Notes: generated by a model from the sequence alone, not told the origin. A DNA stretch of 64,000 nt from Liolophura sinensis (GCF_032854445.1 NC_088301.1:25714402-25778401); one strand, 5' to 3'; positions 34,501 to 45,180 are shown, counted from the stretch's first letter. Numbers and translations are program-made.

Positions 34501-34803
34501 AACCAAGAAATTCCCGAGGATCTTTACAACGCTGACGAGGCCGTTCCTTGCCCTCTGAAGGCCGGCCAGATGTCGCTTCATCACGGCCATCTTGTGCACG
34601 GAAGCGGACCCAACCGTTCCGAGCGACGCAGATGCGGCTACGTCATCCGTTACGTGGCAACCTCCGCCTATCCAATCAAGGACGAGAATCGGCCGAGGAA
34701 ATTCGAAGCAACCGTCCTGGTGTCTGGAGAAGATAACTTCAACAATTTCAAAGACAATGCTCCTCAATGGTTCAACAGAAAGAACACTGACGTCATCGCG
34801 TAG
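31590..34803 (+). CDS. PhyH-family Fe(II)/2-oxoglutarate dioxygenase
   Basis: Exons 31590-31713, 32561-32777, 33759-33847 and 34436-34803 have GT-AG borders and phases 1, 2, 1, giving exactly 265 residues plus stop. The family hydroxylates diverse substrates using Fe(II) and 2-oxoglutarate. Visible Fe ligands are H110 and D112 in WHQDVRYWG and H198 in HLVHGSGPN; R209 in ERRRCGY sits 11 residues after H198, the same spacing as H264/R275 in human PHYH, and would bind 2-oxoglutarate. The Asp of HxD is present, so a hydroxylase rather than a PhyH-type halogenase (which has Ala or Gly there) is expected. There is no PTS2 or signal peptide at the N-terminus, so a cytosolic protein closer to PHYHD1 or bacterial PhyH enzymes is more likely than peroxisomal PHYH. 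AATAAA at 34851-34856 is a good polyadenylation signal 48 bp after the stop. The substrate is unknown. Confidence 0.9.
32053..32151 (+). mobile_element. 5'-truncated SINE (D) with 10-bp target-site duplication in PhyH intron 1
   Basis: Contains GCCACGGTATGGCTGAAATA, TTGCCGATGTGGCGTTAAAC and an (ATTC)n end. Identical TTGTAGAGCA direct repeats flank it at 32043-32052 and 32152-32161. Confidence 0.85.
32960..33180 (-). repeat. Repeat family B copy in PhyH intron 2
   Basis: AACCACTGTCTTTTGCAAG, TTACTCACGAACTTTTCCACG and GACGTGCAGAGATTCAAACCG match the order seen at 13100-13170. Confidence 0.6.
33880..33955 (-). repeat. SINE-A tail fragment in PhyH intron 3
   Basis: GATTTATTTTATTGGTTTTT, ACGCAGCACTCAAGAATATA, TCACTAATATGGCGGCGGC; the rest is absent. 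Confidence 0.7.
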
Positions 34804-34850
34804 CCATCAGAGGGGGATCGCTTCAGAACCGTTCACAAAATTTATAAATT

Positions 34851-34856
34851 AATAAA
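34851..34856 (+). terminator. Polyadenylation signal of the PhyH-family gene
   Basis: AATAAA 48 bp downstream of the stop codon; the first such hexamer after the gene. Confidence 0.6.
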
Positions 34857-35164
34857 TTTATGCATTTATGCAAATAACCATTCCACACAGACCATATGCA
34901 TCCACGGTGAAGGGAGAAAAGTGATTTTATTTTTTTAACCACCGTTTGATATTTCTATTGCACCTTTTTCTTTTTCTTTTTAAAGGGTCGGTAAAGGGTA
35001 GGCGTGGAGTATTTGCTGAAACCTGACACAGAGAAGACTTGACTGATAAACAATAAAACATTGACATATATATGTGTTGTTGTTGTTTTTTGTTTGTTTG
35101 TTTGTTTGTTTGTTTTTTCGATTTATATACGAAGGCAGTTTTATACATATAGTCGGAGCAATCA

Positions 35165-35235
35165 TGAGTGACCCGGGTTAAACACCGACCTTTGGCAAGT
35201 TACTGACGAACTCTGGCGCATGCTAGCCAGTGAAC
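35165..35235 (-). repeat. Repeat family B fragment
   Basis: GTGACCCGGGTTAAACACCG, ACCTTTGGCAAGTTACTGAC, GAACTCTGG. Confidence 0.5.
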
Positions 35236-35357
35236 AGACCTTCCTCAATATATTATTATGCAACTATTATTATGCAACTGTTCTTGATTACATTTACTAT
35301 ATCATGAGCGTTTCACAACGTTTCACAAAAAGTGACTTAGAGCAAACAAACGATTGA

Positions 35358-35606
35358 TTTTTTTTTTTTTTTTGATTGGTGTTTTACGCCGTACTCAAGA
35401 ATATTTCACTTATACGACGGCGGCCAGCATTATGGTGGGTGGAAACCGGGCACAGCCCGGCGGAAACCCACGACCATCCGCAGGTTGCTGACAGACCTTC
35501 CCACTTACGGCCGGAGAGGAAGCCAGCATGAGCTGGTCTTGAACTCACAGCGACCGCATTGGTGAGAGGCTTCTGGGTCACTACGCTGCGCTAGCGCGCT
35601 AACCGA
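35358..35606 (-). mobile_element. SINE-A with 15-bp target-site duplication
   Basis: Poly-T replaces the usual (TTTA)n at the tail. The body is complete through CGCATTGGTGAGAGG and CTGCGCTAGCGCGCTAACCG, stopping just short of the GAGCCACGGAGG end. The flanks CAAACAAACGATTGA at 35343-35357 and 35607-35621 are identical. Confidence 0.9.
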
Positions 35607-35621
35607 CAAACAAACGATTGA

Positions 35622-36120
35622 GGAAATTGAGGGACTGAGCGTTAGTGAAGTTAAGAAGTTCCTGAAAGAAAGACGTGTCATTTTTTCCTTCGAAACAAGG
35701 TGATCGGTAAATTAATGTGAAGGAAAGTGGCCCGACATTTGTCACAAGTCACATAATATAGTAACCGTAGGACAAAATACCGTTGTCGTCTTACGCTCAG
35801 GGTATTCTTTATAAGTGAATATCTGTATTCAGATATATGATTTGCCGTCCGTGACCAATCAATAGTCAGAACAACAAAGCTTAACGTCGTAACAAAGTCA
35901 CACACAAACAAACCAGCGCTCCTATACATTATGTGACAAAACAATCTGCGTCAGCTGGATCCAACCTATCACTCCCATCCGGTATTGGCCCCAAGTCCAA
36001 ATAATAGGCCTACACTCACTAGTACTAGGCGTCTTTGATCACTAGGCCAGCTGAGGATTTGAACACAGGACACGAATATTTTAGGGACTTTGTCTAAATA
36101 TTTGGTCGTTTTCAATTGCT
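35622..36120. other. Intergenic DNA, nothing recognised
   Basis: No exon-like frame or repeat family that I can support. Confidence 0.3.
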
Positions 36121-36121
36121 T

Positions 36122-36430
36122 GTTGTTTACGTAATCGAGTGGTTAAGATGCTTGCCTTTCAGTTGCTTGAACACACGTGTGATCGGTTCAAACCCGGCCT
36201 TGGACAGAAAATTGTAGATTCACCCGCTTTCATCTGTCCTGTCAAAATTTGAGCCGTCCAGAGTTCGGTGACGATCACTTGTCTGCCAGCAGTATTGTGT
36301 GCGTATTTAGTGGGAAAGCTTTTCATTAGCCTACCCACGTTCGATGGTTTACCCCGAGCTCTCAGTTTAATAAACTGGCAACCATCGCTTAATTAAAACA
36401 TTCTTTAGTTTGGAGTTAAACCAAAGTGGC
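36122..36430 (+). repeat. tRNA-derived SINE of a different family
   Basis: GTAATCGAGTGGTTAAGATG followed about 40 bp later by GATCGGTTCAAACCCGGCC resembles pol III A and B boxes. The body then runs to TTTGGAGTTAAACCAAAGTG, GCACAAATAAACAC. It is not a tRNA gene, because no paired acceptor stem follows the B box. Confidence 0.6.
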
Positions 36431-36573
36431 ACAAATAAACACATTTACAAATAGCATAAAAAGGGGAACAACTCGGTGGGTAACACCGGAGTTTTTCCCG
36501 AAGATAATGTAAAACCGTGAATGCTAGTGGGTTGAACATATGGTCACTGTTTAGACTACGTAAAATGTCCGTA

Positions 36574-36838
36574 GGGCCACCGTGGCTCAGCTGATTAGCC
36601 CGTTAGCGCAGCGTAATGACCCAGAAGCCTTTCACCAATGCGATCGCTGTGAGTTCTAGTCCAGCTCATTCTGGCTTCCTCTCCGGCCGTAAGTGGGAAG
36701 GTCTCTCAGCAACCTGCGGATGGCCGTGGGTTTCCCCTGGGCTCTGCCTGGTTTCCTCCCACCATAATGCTTGCCGCCGTCGCAAAAGTGAAATATTCTT
36801 GAGTGCGGCGTAAAACACCAATCAAATAAATAAATAAA
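36574..36838 (+). repeat. SINE-A, full length
   Basis: GGGCCACCGTGGCTCAGCTG through GCGTAATGACCCAGAAGCC, GAGTTCTAGTCCAGCTC, the GC-rich body, AGTGAAATATTCTTGAGTGC and (AAAT)n. Confidence 0.9.
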
Positions 36839-37189
36839 ATTTTCGTTATTTCTACTATATCTTGAACTTTTTCATCTAAGGTAGTTTGTGTCAATTTTGT
36901 ATGTATGATAATTAATTACTTGACGGTATCGTGTATGCATGGGAGAAAAGAAAAATTGAACGCACCAAACGTGACGCCTGTACAGAGCTACGGAAAGCGG
37001 GGTTCTGCAACAGGTCCTGGATTAATAAATTACCCCATGAATAAGGGCCAGAGCGTTCGATTAGTTGACAAATCATTGCCAACGTAATAACACGCAATAA
37101 CAACGTAATAAACCGTTATGATAAAAAAAAAGGATAGCGTTAGATTCATTTGTATATAACATCATACACGCGGGCATCGTATAAGTGGC

Positions 37190-37310
37190 TATACCACTTA
37201 ACAATGTACATAAACAACTAGAATAAATCCACAGCTGAGGCAAGTTGGCAACATTTCACCGGTTATGTGTGACCATTTTCTGCTCTTGTTCTATTCTCCA
37301 AGTACAACTC
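37190..37310 (+). repeat. Repeat family E fragment
   Basis: ACAACTAGAATAAATCCACAGCTGAGGCAAGTTGGCAAC..TTTCACCGGTTATGTGTGACCA parallels 42290-42385 and part of 62390-62480. Confidence 0.5.
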
Positions 37311-38425
37311 TTGGCAGATGGAGAGGCTCTGCTGAGCTGTTTTGCAGTGACAATATCTCACCGGACACATATGATGCACATGTAACAGCAAACATGCCCT
37401 CACCAAAGTTGTTTGGGTTTTTGCTTTGGCGTAAGTTAACACTAATTCTTTGTAAAACACGCCATTAGCGATTTTCGGTGAAATCCAACGGTTCATGGAA
37501 TCCAATCCTGGATAAATTATAATACACTCGAAAAAAGATTTGATTCTATGTTCATAGTTTATGTGTAGCATTGTCATCTGGTAATAATGATCTAACGTCA
37601 CATGCAAATTATGTTAATCTGCATTGAAAATATTCTTCAATATAAAAATAATGAAATGATCATTTTCAAGTTTAGTATGAAAGTTGAACTATCGTAGTTC
37701 AAAGAAGTTAAAAAGAATTCATTTAAGTTCGATAATACTGGAAGCTCGCCAGTGTATGTAGAAAATGCGCTAAAATATGAATTTTAGAATTTTTAAACAC
37801 GATTTATTCAGGATGTACGCACACTTTAAGCTATTTGACTTATACTGTTTGGAATCCTTCCATTTTTAAAAAAAGTTTTCATTTGTATTGTAGTGTGTTA
37901 TGGGTCGGCTATTTCAAATCTGCTTTTGTCCTTTTACACTAAAAATAACAGCATATACCCAGTAAAAACATTTTCTTGGACATTTTCTGAAACTGTGTTA
38001 TATTCACCTCCAGCAGATCAGGAAAAAATCAATTATTGTTAAGTATAATCGCAGGGAAAATAACTATATACTGCATTGAGATACTGTCTTTACTTCAGAC
38101 AAACCTAGCCAAAAACATTTGTCTTTCATTGATTTCACACTGCTCCTCTGTAATCTTTCTTTCTTTGATTTTCAGAGAGGAAAAATGGGATTTCCCAGAG
38201 AAGACAATTTAAGAAAATCCAAAAAATTGACCAAGAAAACCTTTTTTCACTGTGTACAATAAGGTATTTCTCAACAGCTCACAATCGGCTTGTTTTGATA
38301 AGCAGATCTATAATGAAATATAATGAATCCCCCCCCACCCACCCTCCTCCAAATAAAGCATAATTTAATGAAGCGACACTGAGTCAGAAATTCAAAGGAA
38401 ATTAAATGAATAATTCAGCTTAAGA
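37311..38425. other. AT-rich intergenic DNA, nothing recognised
   Basis: The minus frame 37607-37263 has no domain. A CCCCCCCACCCACCC run lies near 38330. Confidence 0.3.
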
Positions 38426-38427
38426 AG

Positions 38428-38998
38428 ACGATTGTCTTTATGTGTCATGACCTGGACTCGTCTTCCTAAAATAGGATATAAGGAGTAAGGCTTCACCAAG
38501 TTGTTAAAACGATTGTCTTTATGTGTCAACACCTGGACTCGTCTTCCTAAAATAGGATTTAGGGAGTAAGAGCTCACCAAGTTGTTAAAACGATTGTCTT
38601 TATGTGTCAAGACCTGGACTCGTCCTCCTAAAATAGGATTTAGGGAGTAAGAGCTCACCAAGTTGTTAAAACGATTGTCTTTATGTGTCAACACCTGGAC
38701 TCGTCTTCCTAAAATAGGATTTAGGGAGTAAGAGCTCACCAAGTTGTTAAAACGATTGTCTTTATGTGTTAAGAGCTGGACTCGTCTTCCTAAAATAGGA
38801 TTTAGGGAGTAAGGCTTCACCAAGTTGTTAAAACGATTGTCTTTATGTGTCAAGACCTGGACTCGTCCTCCTAAAATAGGATTTAGGGAGTAAGAGCTCA
38901 CCAAGTTATTAAAACGATTGTCTTTATGTGTCAAGACCTGGACTCGTCCTCCTAAAATAGGATTCAGGGAGTAAGAGCTCACCAAGTTGTTAAGACGT
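38428..38998 (-). repeat. 81-bp tandem repeat (about 7 copies) with an open minus-strand frame
   Basis: The unit is exactly 81 bp (starts at 38428, 38509, 38590 and so on) and the copies are about 90% or more alike. Because 81 is a multiple of three, the minus strand stays open for 229 codons (39081-38392). Each copy encodes 27 residues: NNLVSSYSLNPILG(G/R)R, then VQVLTHKDNRF. Copy differences are SS/KP, G/R and V/L. The open frame extends upstream to about 39150 with no ATG in frame, and a TATATAG lies at 39176-39182 (minus). Whether it is translated is unknown; it could be a plain minisatellite. Confidence 0.85.
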
Positions 38999-39489
38999 TT
39001 GTCTTTGAATCGCCAGGACACAAGGGGTGCGGATTTAATCAGGGCCTTAGACAGGGGGAATATATATTCCTCGGCACTCAATGCTTGTGGAACCTTGGGG
39101 ACAATAAACGTTGGACAATACTCGTGTAGCCATTTGCACAGTTTGATGTTTGTTGAACACCGGGTTGTCTTCCGTCTATATAGTGCTCATGCGCAATAAA
39201 CAATGTGCGATTGCATTGGGACGACACTGATATCTAAGGCCACTGACAGCATGTCTGGGACGAACAAAATAGGGGCTCCTACAGTTTCGCCATTATAGTG
39301 TCGTTACAGAAATGGCCCTATAATCTTCACCAAGTACTGTCGCCGACATTGGGACACTTTCTGGTTGCCCAATGTTGAACCTGAACTGACACACCTGTAT
39401 CTGAAACGGAGAAATGCCGGCCATTTTAACGCCACTGTGCAAAGTAGGCAAAGTTTTAAGAAAACAACAGGTAGATAATATGACCGTCT

Positions 39490-39665
39490 CTTATTGGCTC
39501 TCTGGGTATTGATACCTCACATGTCGGAGAATTCCTAAGTAACTTGTCAATGCTCTCCGGTTTCCCCCACCCATAAAACTAATTTTCATCGTACTAACTG
39601 AGCAATTCTTCAGGAGGTGGTTAAACAACAAACAAATAAAATTCCTGATAAATAAAACAAGATCT
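39490..39665 (+). repeat. Repeat family B copy
   Basis: AAGTAACTTGTCAATGCTC, CCGGTTTCCCCCACCC, GGTGGTTAAACAACAAAC, AAATAAAA tail. Confidence 0.5.
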
Positions 39666-40320
39666 CATGCCTTGATGGTTTAAATAGCGACCCAAATGCA
39701 GATGAAAGAGGCCATCTGATCAGATTCAGTTTCCGCTACCTGGCTGCGACCTGACACCAGGAGCTTTGCCTGATATCTGGACTATTGCGGTGGGTTACAC
39801 TTGACTCCCCGGGTTTGGTCTTTGCTCACGTATAATGTAATACGCAATATTCCAAATTAAGCAAAAACCATGAAGCGAATCAACCTTAAAGGTAACGTGT
39901 TACATTTGGCTGGTCATTTTGTTTCCAACATACTGGGTAGACCACTTGTTTAGCACCCTTTGTAGGTCTTTGTAGGTTCTTACCAAAATGGCCATCTAAA
40001 TAACACAAGCCAAGTGGCACCTCACTACCGAGAACCGGAAGTTAGACGTGCTGCATGGTCACATTCACGATTTATTTCTGGCACTCCAGTTTCCTCCACC
40101 CCTAAATCTGTTCATACCCCTTTGAAAAAATCGTGATCACGGCGTTAAACACCAATCAATCAGTCAATCCTTTCATAGCTGTGATTATAACGTTGTAACC
40201 GTGTTCAACCAGCTGTGGAAAAATGTGTGAATATACACGTGTGCTCCATAATGATAAATCACATCATAAAAGGATGCTTGTTAGTTCATCAGTGCCTTCA
40301 ACCTTGAGTATCTTCCCAAC

Positions 40321-40321
<1 letters not shown>
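39666..40321. other. Intergenic DNA with a SINE-like 3' end
   Basis: 40080-40170 (CCAGTTTCCTCCACCCC..CACGGCGTTAAACACCAATCA) resembles a SINE tail. Nothing else was seen. Confidence 0.35.
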
Positions 40322-40353
<32 letters not shown>

Positions 40354-40605
40354 TTTGATTGGTGTTTTACGCAGTACTCAAGAATATTTGACTTATACGA
40401 CGGCGGTCAGCATTAAGGTGGGTAGAGACTGGACAGAGCAAGGGGGAAACTCACGACCATCCGCAGGTTGATGACAGACCTTCCCACGTACGGCCGGAGA
40501 GGAAGCCAGCATGAGCGGGACTTGAATTCACAGCGACCGCATTGGTGAGAGACTCCTGGGTCATTACGCTGCGCTAGCGCACTAACCAAGTGAGCCACGG
40601 AGCAC
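40322..40605 (-). repeat. SINE-A, full length
   Basis: Long (TTTA)n, GATTGGTGTTTTACGCAG, a complete body and the head end CTAACCAAGTGAGCCACGG. The near-identical flanks CCAACAATTAT (about 40317) and CCAGCAATTAT (about 40639) suggest a target-site duplication later extended by a C-rich insert (40607-40626). Confidence 0.9.
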
Positions 40606-40889
40606 CCTCCCCTCCCCCCCCCCCCACCTCCAACCCCCGCCAGCAATTATAATTATATTATGGTTTCCAATAAGGTCATTTCTTCTAGAAAATACCAGTT
40701 TATATAGTTTTCCATATAACATATAATCTTTGCCTACGTTTGTATGTTCTTCCTTCTTCAGAAAATTAAATGGTTTTTCTTATTGTTATTTTTATTACTA
40801 TTCAAGGCTAATGTCATCGTAAAGAAATATTTGTTTTGTTCTGGTTTTAATAATCACAGAATAAATGCTTAGAATCATCATCTTTAGCA

Positions 40890-41110
40890 ATGACAAAGTC
40901 TATAAAAATTTTTAAAAGGACTGGCAAATGCGTTTACGGCAGTAATCATTCCGTTGGCGATGAGCCTGTTTTGTTCGAGAAGAGCAAGGTTCTGTCCAAT
41001 CCAAATGACAAATCACAGCTATATGCAAATGACGTACCTTTCCCCGGCGGAGCGGCGACTGGAGTCCTAAGCGCTGACAGCGTAGTTTCCTTTCTTGACA
41101 ACTCAGCTCT
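40890..41110 (+). CDS. Possible isolated exon, unrecognised
   Basis: An open frame with balanced codon use and no repeat sequence encodes ..GDEPVLFEKSKVLSNPNDKS and ..YANDVPFPGGAATGVLSAD. It ends at a donor-like GCTCTG|GTATGT and is preceded by acceptor-like CATCTTTAG at 40889. I recognise no family. It may be one exon of a gene whose other parts I could not find, or a chance frame. Confidence 0.2.
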
Positions 41111-41279
41111 GGTATGTTGTATATGCATAACAATCGATCGAATGGTTCCCTTTGAATCTAATTATACCGTGCTTGCTATTTCTCAAACCCAACTCCGAAC
41201 AAATTGTATGAACTATGCATGGGGAATTTCCAGACACCGCCTTGTAAACAGTAGGTAGATTCTCTTTTACGAGTTCAAA

Positions 41280-41502
41280 GTGAGTTCACGCAAATCAGAC
41301 GATAGAGGTCGATTGTTCGAATCCAGCTTTTACTAGTACGCCTGCGACTTTAAGTCAGGATTATTGCCAGGTACTTGGCGAAGGCCGTTGGTTTACTCCT
41401 GGAGATCCGTTTTCTTCCAAACACAACATAGATGAAACAGTCTTGCGTTCGGCTTTAGATACCAACAAAACAAATAAATAAATAAATAAATAAATAAATA
41501 TA
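41280..41502 (+). repeat. tRNA-derived SINE with (AAAT)n tail
   Basis: The B-box-like GGTCGATTGTTCGAATCC, the family-B-like middle (CAGGTACTTGGCGAAGGCC, GTTGGTTTACTCC) and CTTTAGATACCAACAAAAC followed by (AAAT)n. Confidence 0.6.
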
Positions 41503-41687
41503 AACCTATGTCTTAAACAGTGAATCTCTCCCACTTTCCAAAACCGACTGTGTACAAATTTGCATATCCTCAATGTCAGTGGTATACAAATGGGGTGCCA
41601 GTGTATTTTTGCCACAATACTGTGTGCCACTCGTACACAGTGGTTTTAGAGAGTCATGATGGGTGTTTGACATTATAGTGAATCGGA

Positions 41688-41940
41688 AGGGCCTCCGTGG
41701 CTCAGTTGGTTAGCGCGCTAGAAGCCTCTCACCAATGCGGTCGCCGTGAGTTCAAGTCCAGCTCATGCTGCCTTCCTTCCCGGCCGTACGTGGGAAGGTG
41801 TTCCAGCAACCTGCGGATGGTCGCGGGTTTCCTCGGGGCTCTGCCCGGTTTCCTCCCACCATAATGCTGGCCGCCGTCGTATGAGTGAAATATTCTTGAG
41901 TACGGCGTAAAACGCCAATAAAATAAATAGATAAATAAAT
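41688..41940 (+). repeat. SINE-A, nearly full length
   Basis: Complete head (GGCCTCCGTGGCTCAGTTGG) lacking the GCAGCGTAATGACCCAGG stretch, then the full body and tail. The imperfect 12-bp flanks ATAGTGAATCGG (41675-41686) and ATAGATAATCGG (41941-41952) are a likely target-site duplication. Confidence 0.9.
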
Positions 41941-42109
41941 ATAGATAATCGGTCTGAAATGCTTTCACACGCTTTGTGAGTAATTCCAGACCAGTGACCT
42001 GGAATAAATTGCGTTTTAATGTCACTACTGAGATAAAGTCACAAGAATCAAATAACATCAAGACGTTTTTTTTTTACTAGTTTTTTCTCAGCTAGTTATG
42101 ATTGAGTCA

Positions 42110-42440
42110 TGGTGCTAAGGGTGGGTAATTTACTAATATTTAGGCATTTCCACGAACAGTTATATAGAACGAAATCCTAAATGAGGTAAATTCACAAGAT
42201 GCCATTTACATCACCAAGTCTTTTTTTTTTTTGTTTCTTTCCTAGTTCTAATTGAGCCATGGTGCTACGGGAACGATAATTTACTATTCTATTTACGTAT
42301 TTACATGAACAATTAGAATAAAAGCCTAACTGAGGAACACTGACAAGAGGTCGTGTTTCACCGATTAAGTGTGGCCATTTGCGAACTAACACACTATCGT
42401 CGCTTCTCTGGTTTCACTTTCGGTGCTGTAACACTTTTAT
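42110..42440 (+). repeat. Repeat family E, tandem pair
   Basis: Two neighbouring copies of GAGTCATGGTGCTAAGG/GAGCCATGGTGCTACGG, then ATTTAC(G)..GAACAGTTA/GAACAATTAGAAT. The second copy continues to CGATTAAGTGTGGCC and CACACTATCGTCGCTTCTC. The latter part recurs at 62465-62515. Confidence 0.65.
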
Positions 42441-42449
42441 TATATGGCG

Positions 42450-43700
42450 TCAGTATTTTATGATTATTGTCTTCAGCATGGTGATTCACTGAGGTAGCAT
42501 GTCGATATTGAGATTGGCGTGTCACGATGAATGTCTATCGCGATATGGCCACAACATGCAATGATGAAATCAACGCCTACCTCCATGAATTCAAAGAAAT
42601 AGGTTTTAAGACCCTGCAGGCGTAAACTGGCGACCCTCTCACTTCATTAACACCTTATTTTACTAGGATGTAAACATGAAAGCCATTTGGCGTAGACCTA
42701 CGTATCCAATTATCAACCTGGAGCGCTATGAACTCCCATTCACCACCCTAGTTAACGTTTTGACACGTACTATGTACTATATATAGTATGGCTATAGTAT
42801 GGCATCGCAAGAATTCCAGATTAAAAGCTGATTTCTAGGATTACAAATGAAATTGTTTAAAAAAAGAATTCCTACAGCGTTTTAGGCCTTTTTAAACCCA
42901 TCTACGGAAATGTCTAAGGTTATGTTACTTGTAACGTGTTTTCTTCATAGTACCCACAAAGTACGTACCGAAAAACTGGCTGTGACAATGTTAGAAAACA
43001 CAGCATTTAATCCCTGCATGTGTACATCCTATAAATATAACTGTATACAGCGTTGTATTAGTCCACCATTCTGTTATTCGCGGATAATCCATGTGCGAAA
43101 AGACCAAAGCAATATTTTCCACTTACCACTGTTTATATGACATACCATGAATTTAGTTCATGTCAGATCAAACTTTTACCCAGAAAACTTCTTTCCTCAT
43201 TCTTTGGTGGTGTTTTTAGCTCAGTGTTCATTTATTCATGTTTAGAGTCTATTCGGCTTGGTGTGGACTTTTACACTATGAGCTTAAGAATCACTTAAGG
43301 ACATATATTCTGTAAATATCTCTTCGTGTGCAATTTCTTTACCAGGAAGTACTGTCTTCAAATCAGCCTTTCCATTTACCTCTGAACTGCACCAGCAGTA
43401 AGGTAAAGGTATAGCATTATGCGATCTAATGATATACTCTCTCAGGAAGAGCCCGCGGTCCATTGGAAATTAAAGCAGAGGTATATTCCGGTCAGAACTT
43501 AATTATTTATTATCTGCTCCACCCACGCCGGTCCCCGACGCTTGAAGCCCGGGACATCAGGATATTGCGCTGTATACTTATAAAAGGCAGATTATAACTT
43601 GTAGGAACGTATCCAAGCTGAGTGCCAAACGCTCGAATCACAAACAACAGTGCGTGGATTCGTGCCCGCGACCGTTAATTGTTATGCGAGGTAGGACGAA
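42450..43700. other. Intergenic DNA (possible upstream region of the neurensin-like gene)
   Basis: No exon or repeat recognised. Confidence 0.3.
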
Positions 43701-43775
43701 TCAAATGATCGGAGACTTGCATAAATTACCCGCGCGCACATTTTCTCCCAGCAGCGCCCTCAAATCCCAGTTTCC

Positions 43776-44021
43776 GGTTGCTATGGTGATGGATGGCTAA
43801 ATCAATAGAACGTGATTCCGCTATCGGCAAGCCCTGGTAGCCAACCACCCGGGCGTTCGGGCTTCGCATTGGAGGATAAATACTTGTACAGCCTGCAGGA
43901 ATCGCTTCCCATTGACACTGAAGCTTGTTGCGTCTTACACAATACAAGTGGTTTCTTACCACCGTACAGTGTCGTACTCAGCAGATTAGTCATGGGGAAA
44001 GGCATGGAGCTAAGAAGATAG
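43776..44021 (+). promoter_or_regulatory. Candidate promoter and noncoding first exon for the neurensin-like gene
   Basis: GGTTGCTATGGTGAT (43776-43790) resembles an RFX X-box. GATAAATA at 43875-43882 is TATA-like. The following segment is locally GC-richer and ends at a strong donor ATAG|GTAAGC (44021/44022). Its only ATG frame (43992) stops after nine codons, so it would be 5'UTR with a short upstream ORF. Linkage to the acceptor at 50768, 6.7 kb downstream, is inference. Confidence 0.3.
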
Positions 44022-44022
44022 G

Positions 44023-45057
44023 TAAGCCTTTGTCTAGCATGTGTATAGTTCGTTAATGTAAACACGGCGCAAAGCTAGCTCAGGCTACTGTGCCTGCCCG
44101 TATTTCCCCAAGGTCGTGTTGGATATAGGCGTACCAGCAGCACAGCTGCGTATGCTAATTAATTAATTAATCATTTTAAAACAACAGATAAACACTTCAT
44201 TTGTTTTTATCGATCGTAGCATCAACCATATGGACAATGCTACGCCCAGTGACAACTGTCACAGCTTTCAACATATAGTGCTGAATAACACCAAAAACTC
44301 TCATCTACGAAGGTTACGGTGTTAAGAAGGCTTCATAGTTGACAGAAACACGCGTGTGTCAGTCTAAAAGGAAAGTCAATCACCGGCTGCCAAGGCATTT
44401 TATTTAGAGATATCTCGCGGGCATTTTTTTATTATTATTATGTGAAGACCTGTTTCTAAGAATGAGTTTTATTTTGGACGTGAGAGGAAGGGCTCTATCC
44501 TTCTCAGAAATCATCTCGGTGTCAAAAAAAAAAAATGAATGTACACGGAATTGCGCATTATATATGTGTCTGCTTCACAAAGCAGTAGGCCTATAAAGCC
44601 TGTAGACAGATCATTTATCATTGAAGCCCTATGGCAAACGCCCACGTTCGGAACGAACATTGGATGCAGGAAACTCTCAAAGCCGGGCTTCCTGGAATAA
44701 ATGACAATTATTTCTGGAACATCAAGAGCTGTTTCAAAACATTCTATGTTTTATGCAAAGATCCATTTCGCTTTTAAAAACCAGCAATTTTGATGCACGC
44801 TTGCACCAATACTAATGGTATGAGTGATTGCTTATAGAACCATCACCATTTAGTTCATTTATCAATCTTTATTATCCTGGGCTAACATTGTTACGCTAAT
44901 AGCACTGTGATGGCGTTCATCGCTGGAGAAGATTGCACAGAGCCCTGAAGACACAACCGTTTGAAAACACTAAGACGTCAGAAATTGAAGTTCCACACAT
45001 ATGTAAGACTAAGAACAGACAAACGAAGAAGAATAGGCATTTATTGACTTCAAAAAT
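44023..45057. other. Intergenic or intronic DNA, nothing recognised
   Basis: Short simple runs only (TTATTATTATT near 44430, poly-A near 44525). Confidence 0.3.
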
Positions 45058-45059
<2 letters not shown>

Positions 45060-45093
<34 letters not shown>

Positions 45094-45180
45094 TTTGCCT
45101 GCCTGCTCTTTAACACGATACTCAAGAATTTTTATACGATGGCGGTCAGTTTTATGGTGGGTGAATCCAGGGTACCCGGG
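45060..45180 (-). repeat. SINE-A degenerate copy
   Basis: Long (TTTA)n, then ACACGATACTCAAGAATTTT, ATACGATGGCGGTCAG and TTATGGTGGGTG; the rest is lost. Confidence 0.7.

Noticed and set aside
38428-38998. Introns inside each 81-bp repeat unit (donor TTG|GTGAGC, acceptor CTATTTTAG|G)
   Set aside because: The implied introns would be about 31 nt, too short for animal splicing; the sites look coincidental.
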